A program made the translations under genes and the position numbers. Shown here in pieces: positions 1-6,795 of a stretch of DNA of 20,199 nucleotides; positions within the stretch are counted from its first letter, which is position 1, and each line of letters begins with the position of its first letter. The stretch spans positions 56,902 to 77,100 of the forward strand of contig RQSC01001236.1 in assembly GCA_013416795.1 (NCBI GenBank). Reading direction: 5' to 3'. Source of the DNA: Prasinococcaceae sp. CCMP 1430. Lineage: Eukaryota > Prasinodermophyta > Palmophyllophyceae > Prasinococcales > Prasinococcaceae. The notes under the pieces are model-generated. The model made no database searches. It saw nothing but the letters and a program-made list of their open reading frames with translations, and was not told where the DNA came from.

Positions 1-1
1 C

Positions 2-70
2 GTGTGGGTGCGCACCGACGGCGTGTGGGAGGCGCCGGGCGCGGGCTGCGCCGGCGCGGCCGCAAGCTAG
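2..70 (+). CDS. C-terminal tail of an unidentified protein (partial)
   Basis: An open frame runs in from the left edge and stops at TAG 68-70, giving 22 residues that start VWVRTDGVWEAPG. It would be the last piece of a plus-strand gene whose body lies outside the window. Support is only indirect. It would lie tail-to-tail with the M23 gene ending at 234, matching the arrangement at the other convergent pairs here, and an AT-richer patch follows the stop. The piece is too short to assign a family and could be a chance frame. Confidence 0.3.
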   Translation: MWVRTDGVWEAPGAGCAGAAAS

Positions 71-233
71 TCGCGGGCCTGTGGCGCACCTCGAGTACAA
101 AAGTAAAGTGTACACCCGTGCGCCCACGACGACCCGCGGGCTGCACGCGCCCCCGCGGCTGCGGCTGCAGGCGGCCTCCCCCCCCCCCTGCCCCCCCACC
201 CCACCCCCACCCCCTTATCCCTTCGCCCGCTCG
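71..233. terminator. Putative shared 3' region with a short AT-rich patch
   Basis: This 163-bp spacer separates the two apparent stop codons. It holds one AT-richer patch at about 97-118 (GTACAAAAGTAAAGTGTACAC) with a short GTGTACAC palindrome, then a C-rich run at 178-214. Similar AT-rich patches follow NUP205 and SEC23. A role in 3'-end formation is inferred from position only; there is no AATAAA. Confidence 0.3.
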
Positions 234-1075
234 CTAGAGCGGCTCGCCGGTGTCCGGATCGACGGCGCCCGTGGTTGGGTGGTAGAACTCGCCCGCGCGA
301 GGGTAGTACGCGCCCAGCGCCCCCATGAACTGGAAGGGGACCGTGTGCGCCTTGTCGCCGCCGCCCTCGGTCACCTGGAAGTGCAGGTGCGGCTCCGGGC
401 AGAATCCCACGTCGCCCGACTCGCACAGCACGTCGCCCGCACTCACCCGGTCGCCGACCTTGACCCTCGCCGAGCCCGCGCGGATGTGCACGTACTCAGT
501 GACGAGGCCGCCGGCAATCTCGACGGCGATCGAGTTCCACGCGAAGAGGTTGCGGACGCTGATGCCGCTGACGCCGCGCGTGCTGTCGCGCACCGCGCTC
601 ACCACGCCGTCGGCCGCCGCGACCACCGGCGTGCCGACCGCGCACCGAAAGTCGACCGCGTGGTGCGTGCACGGGCTCAGGCAGTGCGTCAGCGAGCCGC
701 CGAAGCCCTGCGTGCATAGGAAGCGGGCCTCGCCGGCCCGCCGCCCGTGCCCGCCCGTGCGCGGGCCGACCCGCGCCGCGAGCGGAAAGCGCAGCACGGC
801 GCGGCACTCCCCCGCCGGATTGGGGTGCGGGGTGAGGGTGCTCACGTCGCTCTCGAGGCGCAACGCCTCGTACGACGCACCGTGCGGCACGTCGGCGAGC
901 ACGCACAGCGTGGTGATCGACTGAGGCGGCGCCTGCGCAATGAAGGTCACGCACTGCTCGCCGTCGCCATCGCTGCTGCCGCCCTGGACGGGCGCCTGCT
1001 CGCCGCCGTCGCTGCTGCCGCCGCGCCCGAGGTCAAATCGCAAGTATCGCACCCCGTGTTTTCGTTCGCCCCATC
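234..1075 (-). CDS. M23-family (LytM-type) metallopeptidase, 5' end open
   Basis: The frame ends at TAG (234-236) and reads back as a typical M23 zinc-peptidase domain. Its core is HHAVDFRCAVGTPVVAAADG (about 665-606), a lysostaphin-type turn, EYVHI, then KVGDRVSAGDVLCESGD and HLHFQV (about 388-371). The first His and the Asp of HxxxD, with the second His of HLH, are the expected zinc ligands, so the site looks intact. Known M23 enzymes cut glycyl or peptidoglycan cross-bridge bonds; the substrate here is unknown. About 100 residues of non-catalytic sequence precede the domain (RYLRFDLGRGGSSDGG and onward). The start is not resolved: the frame stays open up to the N at 1172, so upstream exons may lie in the gap. 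The family is mainly bacterial, so ancient transfer is possible, but base composition matches the neighbours. Confidence 0.75.
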
Positions 1076-1171
1076 TGCTCCCATTGCCATCCGACGGAAG
1101 ATCTGCCGAAATCCGCATTCTTCCGCAGATTGGATTTTTCCCCCGCCGCGAGGCGCCGCGCCCGCCCCCCC

Positions 1172-1172
1172 N
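1172..1172. other. Single N, probable scaffold gap of unknown size
   Basis: An isolated N follows a C run. On its left the M23 gene (minus) is open towards it; on its right a ClpB gene (plus) begins in mid-domain. Both genes lack their 5' parts exactly here, so the N probably stands for missing sequence rather than one ambiguous base. Confidence 0.75.
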
Positions 1173-1391
1173 CTGGCGAAGCGAATCGAGGCCAAGAAGA
1201 TGTCGATGACCATCACCGATGCGGCGCTGGATCATCTGAGCGAGGTGGGCTACGACGTCCGCTACGGCGCTCGCCCCGTGAAGCGCGTCATCCAGCAGCG
1301 CCTCGAGACGCCGCTCGCGCAGGCCCTCCTGCGCGGCGACTTCGCCGAGGGCGATGGCATCCTCGTGGACTTCGATGACACTGCGGACGAG
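1173..1391 (+). CDS. clpB: ClpB/HSP101 disaggregase, C-terminal fragment
   Basis: Directly after the N the frame encodes the small D2 subdomain that ends ClpB/HSP100 proteins: LAKRIEAKK, then TITDAALDHLSEVGYDVRYG, the highly conserved GARPVKRVIQQRLETPLAQ, and LLRGDFAEGDGILVDFDD. ClpB is a hexameric AAA+ unfoldase that rescues aggregated protein with Hsp70, in the cytosol, mitochondria or plastid; the compartment cannot be told because the N-terminus is missing. A full protein is about 850-950 residues, so more than 90% lies in the gap. The exon appears to end at a GAG/GTGCGT donor at 1391/1392. A possible acceptor (CTGAC, pyrimidines, CAG) ends at 1532 but overlaps the stop of the opposite gene, and the true stop was not found. 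Confidence 0.85.
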
Positions 1392-1521
1392 GTGCGTGCC
1401 CCCGCAGCTGCCGGCGTCACGCGCGGATTGACTGCGCTGCGCGCTCGCTCGCGCCGACGGGTCGCGCCGCGAGCGCCATGTCCTTGGCTTGTTTCTGACT
1501 CCCACTGCCCACTCCTCGCCC

Positions 1522-2241
1522 TCATACGACAGCGTCCGCGGCGGCGGCGCGCGCAGCGGCCGGCCAGCGGTCGCCGGCGGACGCGCTCCGCGGCAACGCT
1601 CCCACGCCGAGCAGCACGGCGATGGACTCGACGAGGCGCGCGGCGGTCGTGCTGCCCCCAAAGCGCACTCCCGAGAGGACCGCGAGCTCGACGTGCGCGT
1701 CGGCAGCGTCCACAACGTCGCCCGTGCGCGCGCGCATGCGCGCCGCGATGGAACACGCTGCAAGCAGTGCGCGCGCATACGCGTCGCCTCGCGCGCGTGA
1801 GAGCGCAGGCAGGGCGCAAGCAAGCGACGTTGCCACGCCGGCCAGCTCGTGCGGCGAGAGTGCACGCGCTCCAGCGCGCTCGAATGCCGCCTGGGGTAGC
1901 GCGCCCTCGCTTTCGAGGCGTCGCGCGGCGACAGCGTCGTCGTCCGCGGTCAGCGCCGCGACGACCCGCGCGCGCGTGGCCGCGAGAGCGGCGGCGACGC
2001 ACTCCGGCGGAATCGCCGCCGCGAGCACGCGGGGAAGCGACGCCTCTGCCGCGCGGGCGGGCGCCCACCCATCGTCACCGATGAGCGCGAGTATCCCCAG
2101 CGCGACTCGCTCGGGCTCGCTTCCGTTGCAGCAGAGCGCAAGGTACTGCTCCTCCTTCGACAGCTCAGCGCGCTCCCCGCCGGCCACATGCCCCGCGTGC
2201 CTGCCACGTGCCGCACGCTCCTCGCACCCCTCACGCCACAT
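1522..2241 (-). CDS. Hypothetical Ala-rich, probably all-helical protein
   Basis: I do not recognise this family. The frame runs from an ATG at 2241 to TGA (1522-1524), 239 residues, with amphipathic helix-like blocks: ELSKEEQYLALCCNG, ERVALGILALIGDDGW, LPRVLAAAIPPECVAAALAA, SPHELAGVATSLACALPAL and DAADAHVELAVLSGVRFGG. It could be a helical-repeat (HEAT or ARM-like) protein, but no repeat consensus is clear. The frame is open upstream of the ATG and includes the plausible VDLAAFFEELRRRIGGAETM, so the start may lie further upstream or an upstream exon may join. It lies 146 bp downstream of the uL30 stop on the same strand and points at the ClpB gene. Non-random residue composition is the main support. 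Confidence 0.5.
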   Translation of the reverse strand: MWREGCEERAARGRHAGHVAGGERAELSKEEQYLALCCNGSEPERVALGILALIGDDGWAPARAAEASLPRVLAAAIPPECVAAALAATRARVVAALTADDDAVAARRLESEGALPQAAFERAGARALSPHELAGVATSLACALPALSRARGDAYARALLAACSIAARMRARTGDVVDAADAHVELAVLSGVRFGGSTTAARLVESIAVLLGVGALPRSASAGDRWPAAARAAAADAVV

Positions 2242-2387
2242 CGTCTCCGCCCCGCCGATTCTCCGCCGCAGCTCCTCGAAGAATGCGGCCAAGTCAACAG
2301 AAACACCGCCTGCGCGCAGCTCTCCCGCAGCGGGCGCCTCCTCCGCACACAGCGCGGCGGCGGCCGCCGCCGCGCCCCACGCAGGCA

Positions 2388-2756
2388 CTACCGCCGAGAC
2401 GGCGTCGCGCCGTGCGTCACGCGCACGGGTGGCAATGCCGCCGGCGGCGCCGTTGGCGGGTCGAGTATGCGCACCATGTGCGCAATCTTCGCCAACTGGC
2501 CGAGCATGGGCGGGTCCGCCTGCACCTCCTTGGTGTCTGCACTCGCGCACGCGCAAGTCAGCGCGGTGCGACGGCGGCGCGCAGCGCGCAAGCACGCACA
2601 CGCACGCGCTCCGAATATCTCGTGCGAGCGCTCGGCGCGTGACGCACCCAGGGTCCATCTGAGCCCGATGGAGCGCACGATGCGCCGGTGGCTCTCTCGC
2701 GTGCCGATGACCGACCTGCGCAGCTGCACGAGCAGCGTCTGCGCGCCGGCGCCCAT
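2388..2756 (-). CDS. Ribosomal protein uL30, organellar/bacterial type (two exons)
   Basis: Exon 1 (to 2648) encodes TLLVQLRRSVIGTRESHRR then IVRSIGLRWTL. Exon 2 (2536-2388) encodes DTKEVQADPPMLGQLAKIAH then MVRIL and a short tail ending at TAG. This is the whole L30 fold: beta strand, the RSxIG..E..R..IR.LGLR helix, then the D-P-M-x-x-x-x-K-I-x-H-x-V helix. L30 sits in the large subunit of bacterial-type ribosomes, so this protein should work in mitochondria or plastids. The intron 2647-2537 (111 bp, phase 1) has a GTGCGT donor, a CTGAC motif and a GTGCAG acceptor; splicing restores the frame exactly. The start at ATG 2756 is the minimum. The frame is open back to about 2860 with a transit-peptide-like Ala/Arg/Ser stretch, so an upstream exon joined at a GTGCAG acceptor near 2865 is likely. 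Confidence 0.75.
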   Translation of the reverse strand: MGAGAQTLLVQLRRSVIGTRESHRRIVRSIGLRWTLGASRAERSHEIFGARACACLRAARRRRTALTCACASADTKEVQADPPMLGQLAKIAHMVRILDPPTAPPAALPPVRVTHGATPSRR

Positions 2757-3085
2757 CGCCCCGCGGCCCAGGGGCCGCGCGCGCGCGCTGGCCGCGCGCG
2801 CCGGGTTGGGCAGGTTGGAATTGAGGTCGGAGGCACCGGGGGACGACACGAGCGGGGTGCCTGCACAGGCGCGCGCCGGGCGCGCGCTGTGGCGCGCCCG
2901 CCCGCCCTAATTTTTTTTTTTCTGCGAGCGCTTCACGAGAGCGTGCGTGTCGTCGCGCGCGCAATCGCCGCCGCCTCGTCGAAGACTTGCCTCGTGGGCC
3001 GAGACCTACGAGCGCCCGCGCATCATACTCTTGCTGACAACGCTGAGGGTGTGTTCAATGGCTGCAGCTGCGGCCGCGGCGCCAG
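2757..3085. other. Spacer between SRPRA stop and uL30 start
   Basis: This stretch of about 330 bp lies downstream of SRPRA and upstream of uL30, both on the minus strand. It must hold the SRPRA 3' end, the uL30 promoter and probably the uL30 transit-peptide coding sequence. It contains an 11-base T run at about 2911-2921 (A run on the coding strand). A minus-strand ATGATG near 3026 opens only a six-codon frame. I found no other supported gene. Confidence 0.5.
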
Positions 3086-4918
3086 CTAGGCGAGAAGAGC
3101 GCGCACGATCTCGCGCACGTTGAGCGACTTGAGGTCCGTGTACGTCTGCCCGCAGCCGATGAACATGATGGGCGCCCCCGACGTGTACACCATGGAGAGC
3201 GCGGAGCCCACCTTGTCGTCGACTGTCTCGTACTTGGTCAGAAGGATGCCGTCAATGACGCGCGTGCAGTTCGGATCCGGGTGCAGGTCCGCGAGGCGCG
3301 AGTTGAACTTTTGCAGCTGGTCGAGCGCGTCGTTGCCCGTCAGCGCCTCGCCCACGAACAGCGTGGTGTCCGGCTTGTTCATGACGATGAGCTTGGAGAG
3401 CGCCACCATGAGCGGCTCGTTGTCCTGCATGCGTCCCGCGGTGTCCACGAGCACCACGTCGTAGCCCTCGCGGCGCGCGTGCTTGACTGCTTCGCGCGCC
3501 ACGTTGGCAGGGTCTTTCTCGTATCCGCGCTCGAACAGCGGCACATCCAGGCGCGCCGCGTGCGTGCGCAACTGCTCGACCGCGCCCGAGCGAAACGTGT
3601 CGCACGCCGCGAGCAGCACACGCATGCCGTTTTGCGTGAGCCAATACGCCACCTTGGCGAGGTTGGTGCTCTTGCCCACGCCGTTCACGCCCACGAACAC
3701 CATGACGTAGGGCTCGCCGCTCGCCTTCTTCCCCGCGATGTCGCGCAAGATCTCGTTCGAGCGCTTGGGAGTGAGGATGCGCACCAGCGCGGCCTCCATC
3801 GCCTCACGCACCGCCGTTCGAACGCGCCCAAACGTCGGCAGTCGCCGCCCGACGAGGCTCTCCTCCACGCTCGCGCACAGCTCGCCGGCAATCTCCTCGG
3901 CGACGTTTTTGGTGAGCAAGCGCTCCTTGAGCGCGACGAGCGTGGGCGCCAGATCGGCTCGCTCGAGCGGCCGGCTCCCGCTCACTTTGGCAAAGACAGA
4001 TCCCACCCACGCACCGACGCCGGCGCCGGAGCCGGGAGAATCATCTTCGTCGTCGTTGTCGTCGTCGCTGTCGTCGTCCATCCGGCTCGCGCCGTGGGTG
4101 TGGGCGGCCCCGCCCTCGGCAGCGACCGCATCCGCCAGCGTGCCCTGCGAGTAGTCCAGCACCTCTGCCTCCTCGTCGCCTTTGCCCCCCTTCCCCTTGC
4201 CTTTGCCCTTGTAATATGCGGGCTTTGACGGCTTGCCAGACTTGGCCGGCGCGCGCACCGGTGGCTCTCGGCCCCCCTTCTTGCCACGGCGGTTGAGCTT
4301 GCTCATATCGAAGGCGCCGTCACCTGCCTGCATCGCGCCAGCGCCCGCCCCCGCCCCCGCGTCGCCTCCAGAGCCCGCACCAGCGCCCCCTTCGCCGCTG
4401 CGATCACGCTCAGCGCTGCTGCCCGCGCCTTCGGCCGCGCCGGCCTGCGCAGCCGTCGCGCCGCCGCCGGCGCCGCCATCGCCGCTGGGGGGTGCGGTGA
4501 GTTCCGAGGCATCCTCGAGGTCGGCGCGAATGGCGTCGAATTTTGCGTCGAACGCGTCTGCGTAGTCGAGCTTTCCCGGCTCGTGCGCGCGCCCGAACGC
4601 ATCCCTCACGCGCTCGAGCAGCGCGGGCACGTACGGCAGGGCGATCGAGCGCTCGTGTGTGGCGGCGAGCACGAGGCCGCGCGTATTGTCCAGCGCCCAC
4701 CGCACGCGGTACCCGCGTCCGTTCGGGGCGACGACGTCGTAGGCCTCATCGCTGCCGCCTCCCGACCCCCCACCCGCGCGCTCCTCCAGGAGTACGCGCG
4801 CGATGAGGGCGTTCACGACGGCGTCGCCACCGGCCGCCGCCGGACGCCCCGCCCCCTCGGCGGGCACGCGCCACAGCACCACGCCGCCGCGCGTGAACAC
4901 CACGAAGTCGTCCAGCAT
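3086..4918 (-). CDS. SRPRA: Signal recognition particle receptor subunit alpha (FtsY-like GTPase)
   Basis: A single exon of 610 residues. Residues 1-125 form the SRX longin domain (starts MLDDFVVFTRGGVVLWRVPA), which binds SRPR-beta on the ER membrane. Residues about 125-300 are a charged, Gly-rich linker with a KGKGKGKGGKGDEE patch and an acidic Asp run. The N and G domains follow: P-loop GVNGVGKST (about 408-416), DTFRSGAVEQLR (about 439), DTAGRMQ (about 491), the G4 region TKYE (561-564) and GQTYTDLKSL near the end. The protein docks SRP-ribosome complexes at the translocon and pairs its GTPase with SRP54. The length is close to animal SRPRA. The ATG at 4918 starts the SRX domain directly. 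Oddity: G4 reads TKYE where the family has TK(F/Y)D. Antisense frames here are GC-driven shadows. Confidence 0.96.
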   Translation of the reverse strand: MLDDFVVFTRGGVVLWRVPAEGAGRPAAAGGDAVVNALIARVLLEERAGGGSGGGSDEAYDVVAPNGRGYRVRWALDNTRGLVLAATHERSIALPYVPALLERVRDAFGRAHEPGKLDYADAFDAKFDAIRADLEDASELTAPPSGDGGAGGGATAAQAGAAEGAGSSAERDRSGEGGAGAGSGGDAGAGAGAGAMQAGDGAFDMSKLNRRGKKGGREPPVRAPAKSGKPSKPAYYKGKGKGKGGKGDEEAEVLDYSQGTLADAVAAEGGAAHTHGASRMDDDSDDDNDDEDDSPGSGAGVGAWVGSVFAKVSGSRPLERADLAPTLVALKERLLTKNVAEEIAGELCASVEESLVGRRLPTFGRVRTAVREAMEAALVRILTPKRSNEILRDIAGKKASGEPYVMVFVGVNGVGKSTNLAKVAYWLTQNGMRVLLAACDTFRSGAVEQLRTHAARLDVPLFERGYEKDPANVAREAVKHARREGYDVVLVDTAGRMQDNEPLMVALSKLIVMNKPDTTLFVGEALTGNDALDQLQKFNSRLADLHPDPNCTRVIDGILLTKYETVDDKVGSALSMVYTSGAPIMFIGCGQTYTDLKSLNVREIVRALLA

Positions 4919-5122
4919 GCCGCGCGGCGCGCCGGAGCGCTCCCTCTTCCCCCCCGCCTCCCCCTCTGGCGACGGGATCCACTCTCAATCGAGCGCCTCG
5001 TCGATCGTCCGCGCCTGCGCCAGCGCGAAGGGCGGGGTTGGATGCGGGCTCCCAAGGGGAGGAGGGCGGCTCTCCCCCGCCGCCGCCCGCCCCCCGGGGG
5101 CGCTCGCGCTGTGGCCGCGGCA

Positions 5123-5289
5123 GGGGCCGTGCCGTCGAGAGCGTGGCCCGCCCCCACGAGCAGCGCCGCGCATCGTACGTGCCCCAGCCGCACCGCCTCC
5201 GCCCAATTGGCGGAGGCGGTGCGGCTGGGGCACGTACGATGCGCGGCGCTGCTCGTGGGGGCGGGCCACGCTCTCGACGGCACGGCCCC
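5123..5289. repeat. Perfect 81-bp inverted repeat with a 5-nt loop
   Basis: Positions 5123-5203 are the exact reverse complement of 5209-5289, separated by CAATT at 5204-5208. I checked the arms base by base and found no mismatch; outside 5123 and 5289 pairing fails at once. Each arm contains the blocks CATCGTACGTGCCCCAGCCG and its complement. A perfect palindrome this long is unstable in cells and hard to sequence, so it is either a very recent inverted duplication or a fold-back or assembly artefact. Confidence 0.97.
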
Positions 5290-5352
5290 CGCGGGGGAGA
5301 CTGCACTCGACTGGGCGGCGTACGCTTCGAGCCGAGCCAGGGAGGCGCACGA
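5209..5352 (+). pseudogene. Ankyrin-repeat coding fragment, truncated at the palindrome
   Basis: From the palindrome centre the plus strand reads AEAVRLGHVRCAALLVGAGH, ALDGTAPAGETALDWAAYAS, SRAREAHDERC. This fits one ankyrin unit (xLGHxxxxALLVxAGA-like) followed by the start of the next (GETALDWAA). The left arm encodes the first 27 or so residues again on the minus strand (5203-5123). The domain is cut at the loop, with no start codon and no matching upstream repeat, so it is a fragment: a relic, a misassembled exon or a gene piece next to an unmarked join. Its frame does not match the downstream EF-hand gene. The ankyrin call rests on motif spacing over about 45 residues. Confidence 0.5.
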
Positions 5353-5544
5353 TGAGCGCTGCCGAGGGGCGGGCGACGCGCGGGGGGGCGGCGCCCCGTC
5401 GGGGTTCCCCCGCCGGTGGAGAGTAAAAGGGGGAGCCGGAGGGCGCGGCGCGCTCGTTCGCGCGCCACACGCGCGCAGCACAAGCAGAGGCCTGGGCTCG
5501 AGCGCGCTCTCGTCCCCAACCGCCCCGAGCGAGACGGGCACGCG

Positions 5545-6764
5545 ATGCGGCGCCCCGCGCCGGGCGCGGGTAGCCGCCGCGGCGGCATCAGCGCGGGCAC
5601 AAACGTGCAGCGGCCCGAGAATGGGGGCGGCGGCGGCAGCCGCCGCAGCAGCGGCCGGGGCAGAAGCGAGTCCAGGGCGGAACGCCGCTTAAAGATCCTC
5701 GCGGCGGACATCGCGTCGTGGATGCGCAAGCGGGGCAAGAGCCTGCGGCCAGAGCTCACGCCCGCCCAGCGCGGCGAGATAAAAGGTACGGCACCAGCCG
5801 ACACAACATCCCCCCCCTCGCACGTCCCATGCTGCCTCCGCGCGAAAGGCACACAGGCGCCCCCCCGCACCGCCGGCGGTGGTGGCTCCGCGCGCTTCGC
5901 GCTGACACGCCCCCACCCGCCGTCGCCATCGCTCGGAAGAGTGCTTTGCGCTGATGGACACCGACGGCTCAGGAACGGTCGACGTCGACGAGGTGCGCCC
6001 GAGCGCTGCTCGCCCTCGCGCGCGCCTCGCCCGGAAATCCACCCGCGCGGCTCCTCAAGCGCGCGCTCACGCCCACTAGCACCTGCGCCGCTCCCCTCCC
6101 ACCCGATCCGCCCTCCACGAAGGTACACGCTGCCATGAAGCTCCTCGGCATGAAGGCGCGCCGGCGCGATGTGGAGCGTATGGTGAACGCGTGGGACGCC
6201 GACGGCTCGGGCGAGATCGAGCTGCCCGAGTTCATCGAGATGATGACCAGCGAGATCCAAACGCAAATCGCCAACGAGTACGAACGACGCGAGGCGGGCG
6301 CCGCAGGGGGCGGCGCGGCGCCGCACTCCTTCCAGATGATCGCGCAGGGCCTGCGGCGCAAGAACCTTCTCGACAAGGTGATGACCGGGGACAAGGCCGC
6401 GCGCATGGAGCTACAGGGGCTGCTCGACTCGAAGAAGGCCTTCGCGCTGGCCGACGGCGGCTCGCGGTACGCGCGGCGGCGCTCGGTGTTCGCCGGGGGG
6501 GTCGTCTCGCATGCGTCGGTGTCGCGCTTCATCGCCGCACAGAGCGAGGTCGTCGAGAAGACGCTGGGCAGCGACGTCGGCGGGGGGGTGTCGTCCCGCC
6601 TGCTGAGTGCGGAGGAGCGCGAGGAACTGCGTGCTGTGAGCGTCTCGCGAGAAGACATGCGCGCGGCCAGGGGTGAGGCCGCCGCACGCCTGAGGCTCGC
6701 CGATACAGCCGCGCGCCGCGCGGAGAGCTCGCTCTTCACGCTGTGGCCGAAGCCACGTAGGTGA
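5545..6764 (+). CDS. EF-hand calcium-binding protein, centrin/calmodulin-like (three exons)
   Basis: Exons 5545-5785, 5940-5992 and 6123-6764 join to give 311 residues. Introns of 154 and 130 bp use GTACGG/AAG and GTGCGC/AAG borders, and both junctions restore the EF-hand consensus. A basic Gly/Arg/Ser-rich N-terminus (1-50) leads into LTPAQRGEIKECFALMDTDG. Calcium loop 1 is DTDGSGTVDVDE (87-98); loop 2 is DADGSGEIELPE (123-134). The 36-residue spacing is canonical and both loops keep all ligands. The linker VHAAMKLLGMKARRRDVERM resembles centrin and calmodulin. Unlike those four-hand proteins, it has one pair, then about 175 residues of helical and low-complexity tail without another loop. 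Binding partner and location are unknown. ATG 5545 is the first in-frame ATG. The stop lies 31 bp from the RRP42 stop. Confidence 0.85.
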
Positions 6765-6795
6765 CACGATGTACGCGTGCGATGAATCGCCCGTA

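Larger units (their letters stand above)
4919..5544. other. Head-to-head spacer between SRPRA and the EF-hand gene
   Basis: The 626-bp region should hold both promoters. It is very GC-rich, with C and G homopolymers at about 5090-5100 and 5380-5410, and is dominated by the large palindrome at 5123-5289 with its ankyrin-like coding potential. No TATA-like element is evident. Apart from the ankyrin fragment I see no supported gene. Confidence 0.5.

Noticed and set aside
1533-2084. A last ClpB exon after the acceptor at 1532
   Set aside because: The acceptor looks good, but the following frame is Arg-rich shadow sequence overlapping the opposite gene and has no sensible stop.
2320-2430. Fusion of uL30 with the downstream helical protein through an intron
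   Set aside because: A GTGCGC...GCAG pair exists, but the phases do not match, and uL30 ends naturally at the TAG at 2388.
1622-2662. A 346-codon plus-strand frame opposite uL30 and the helical protein
   Set aside because: Low-complexity Ala/Ser/Arg product; the minus strand has a recognisable L30 and consistent splice sites.
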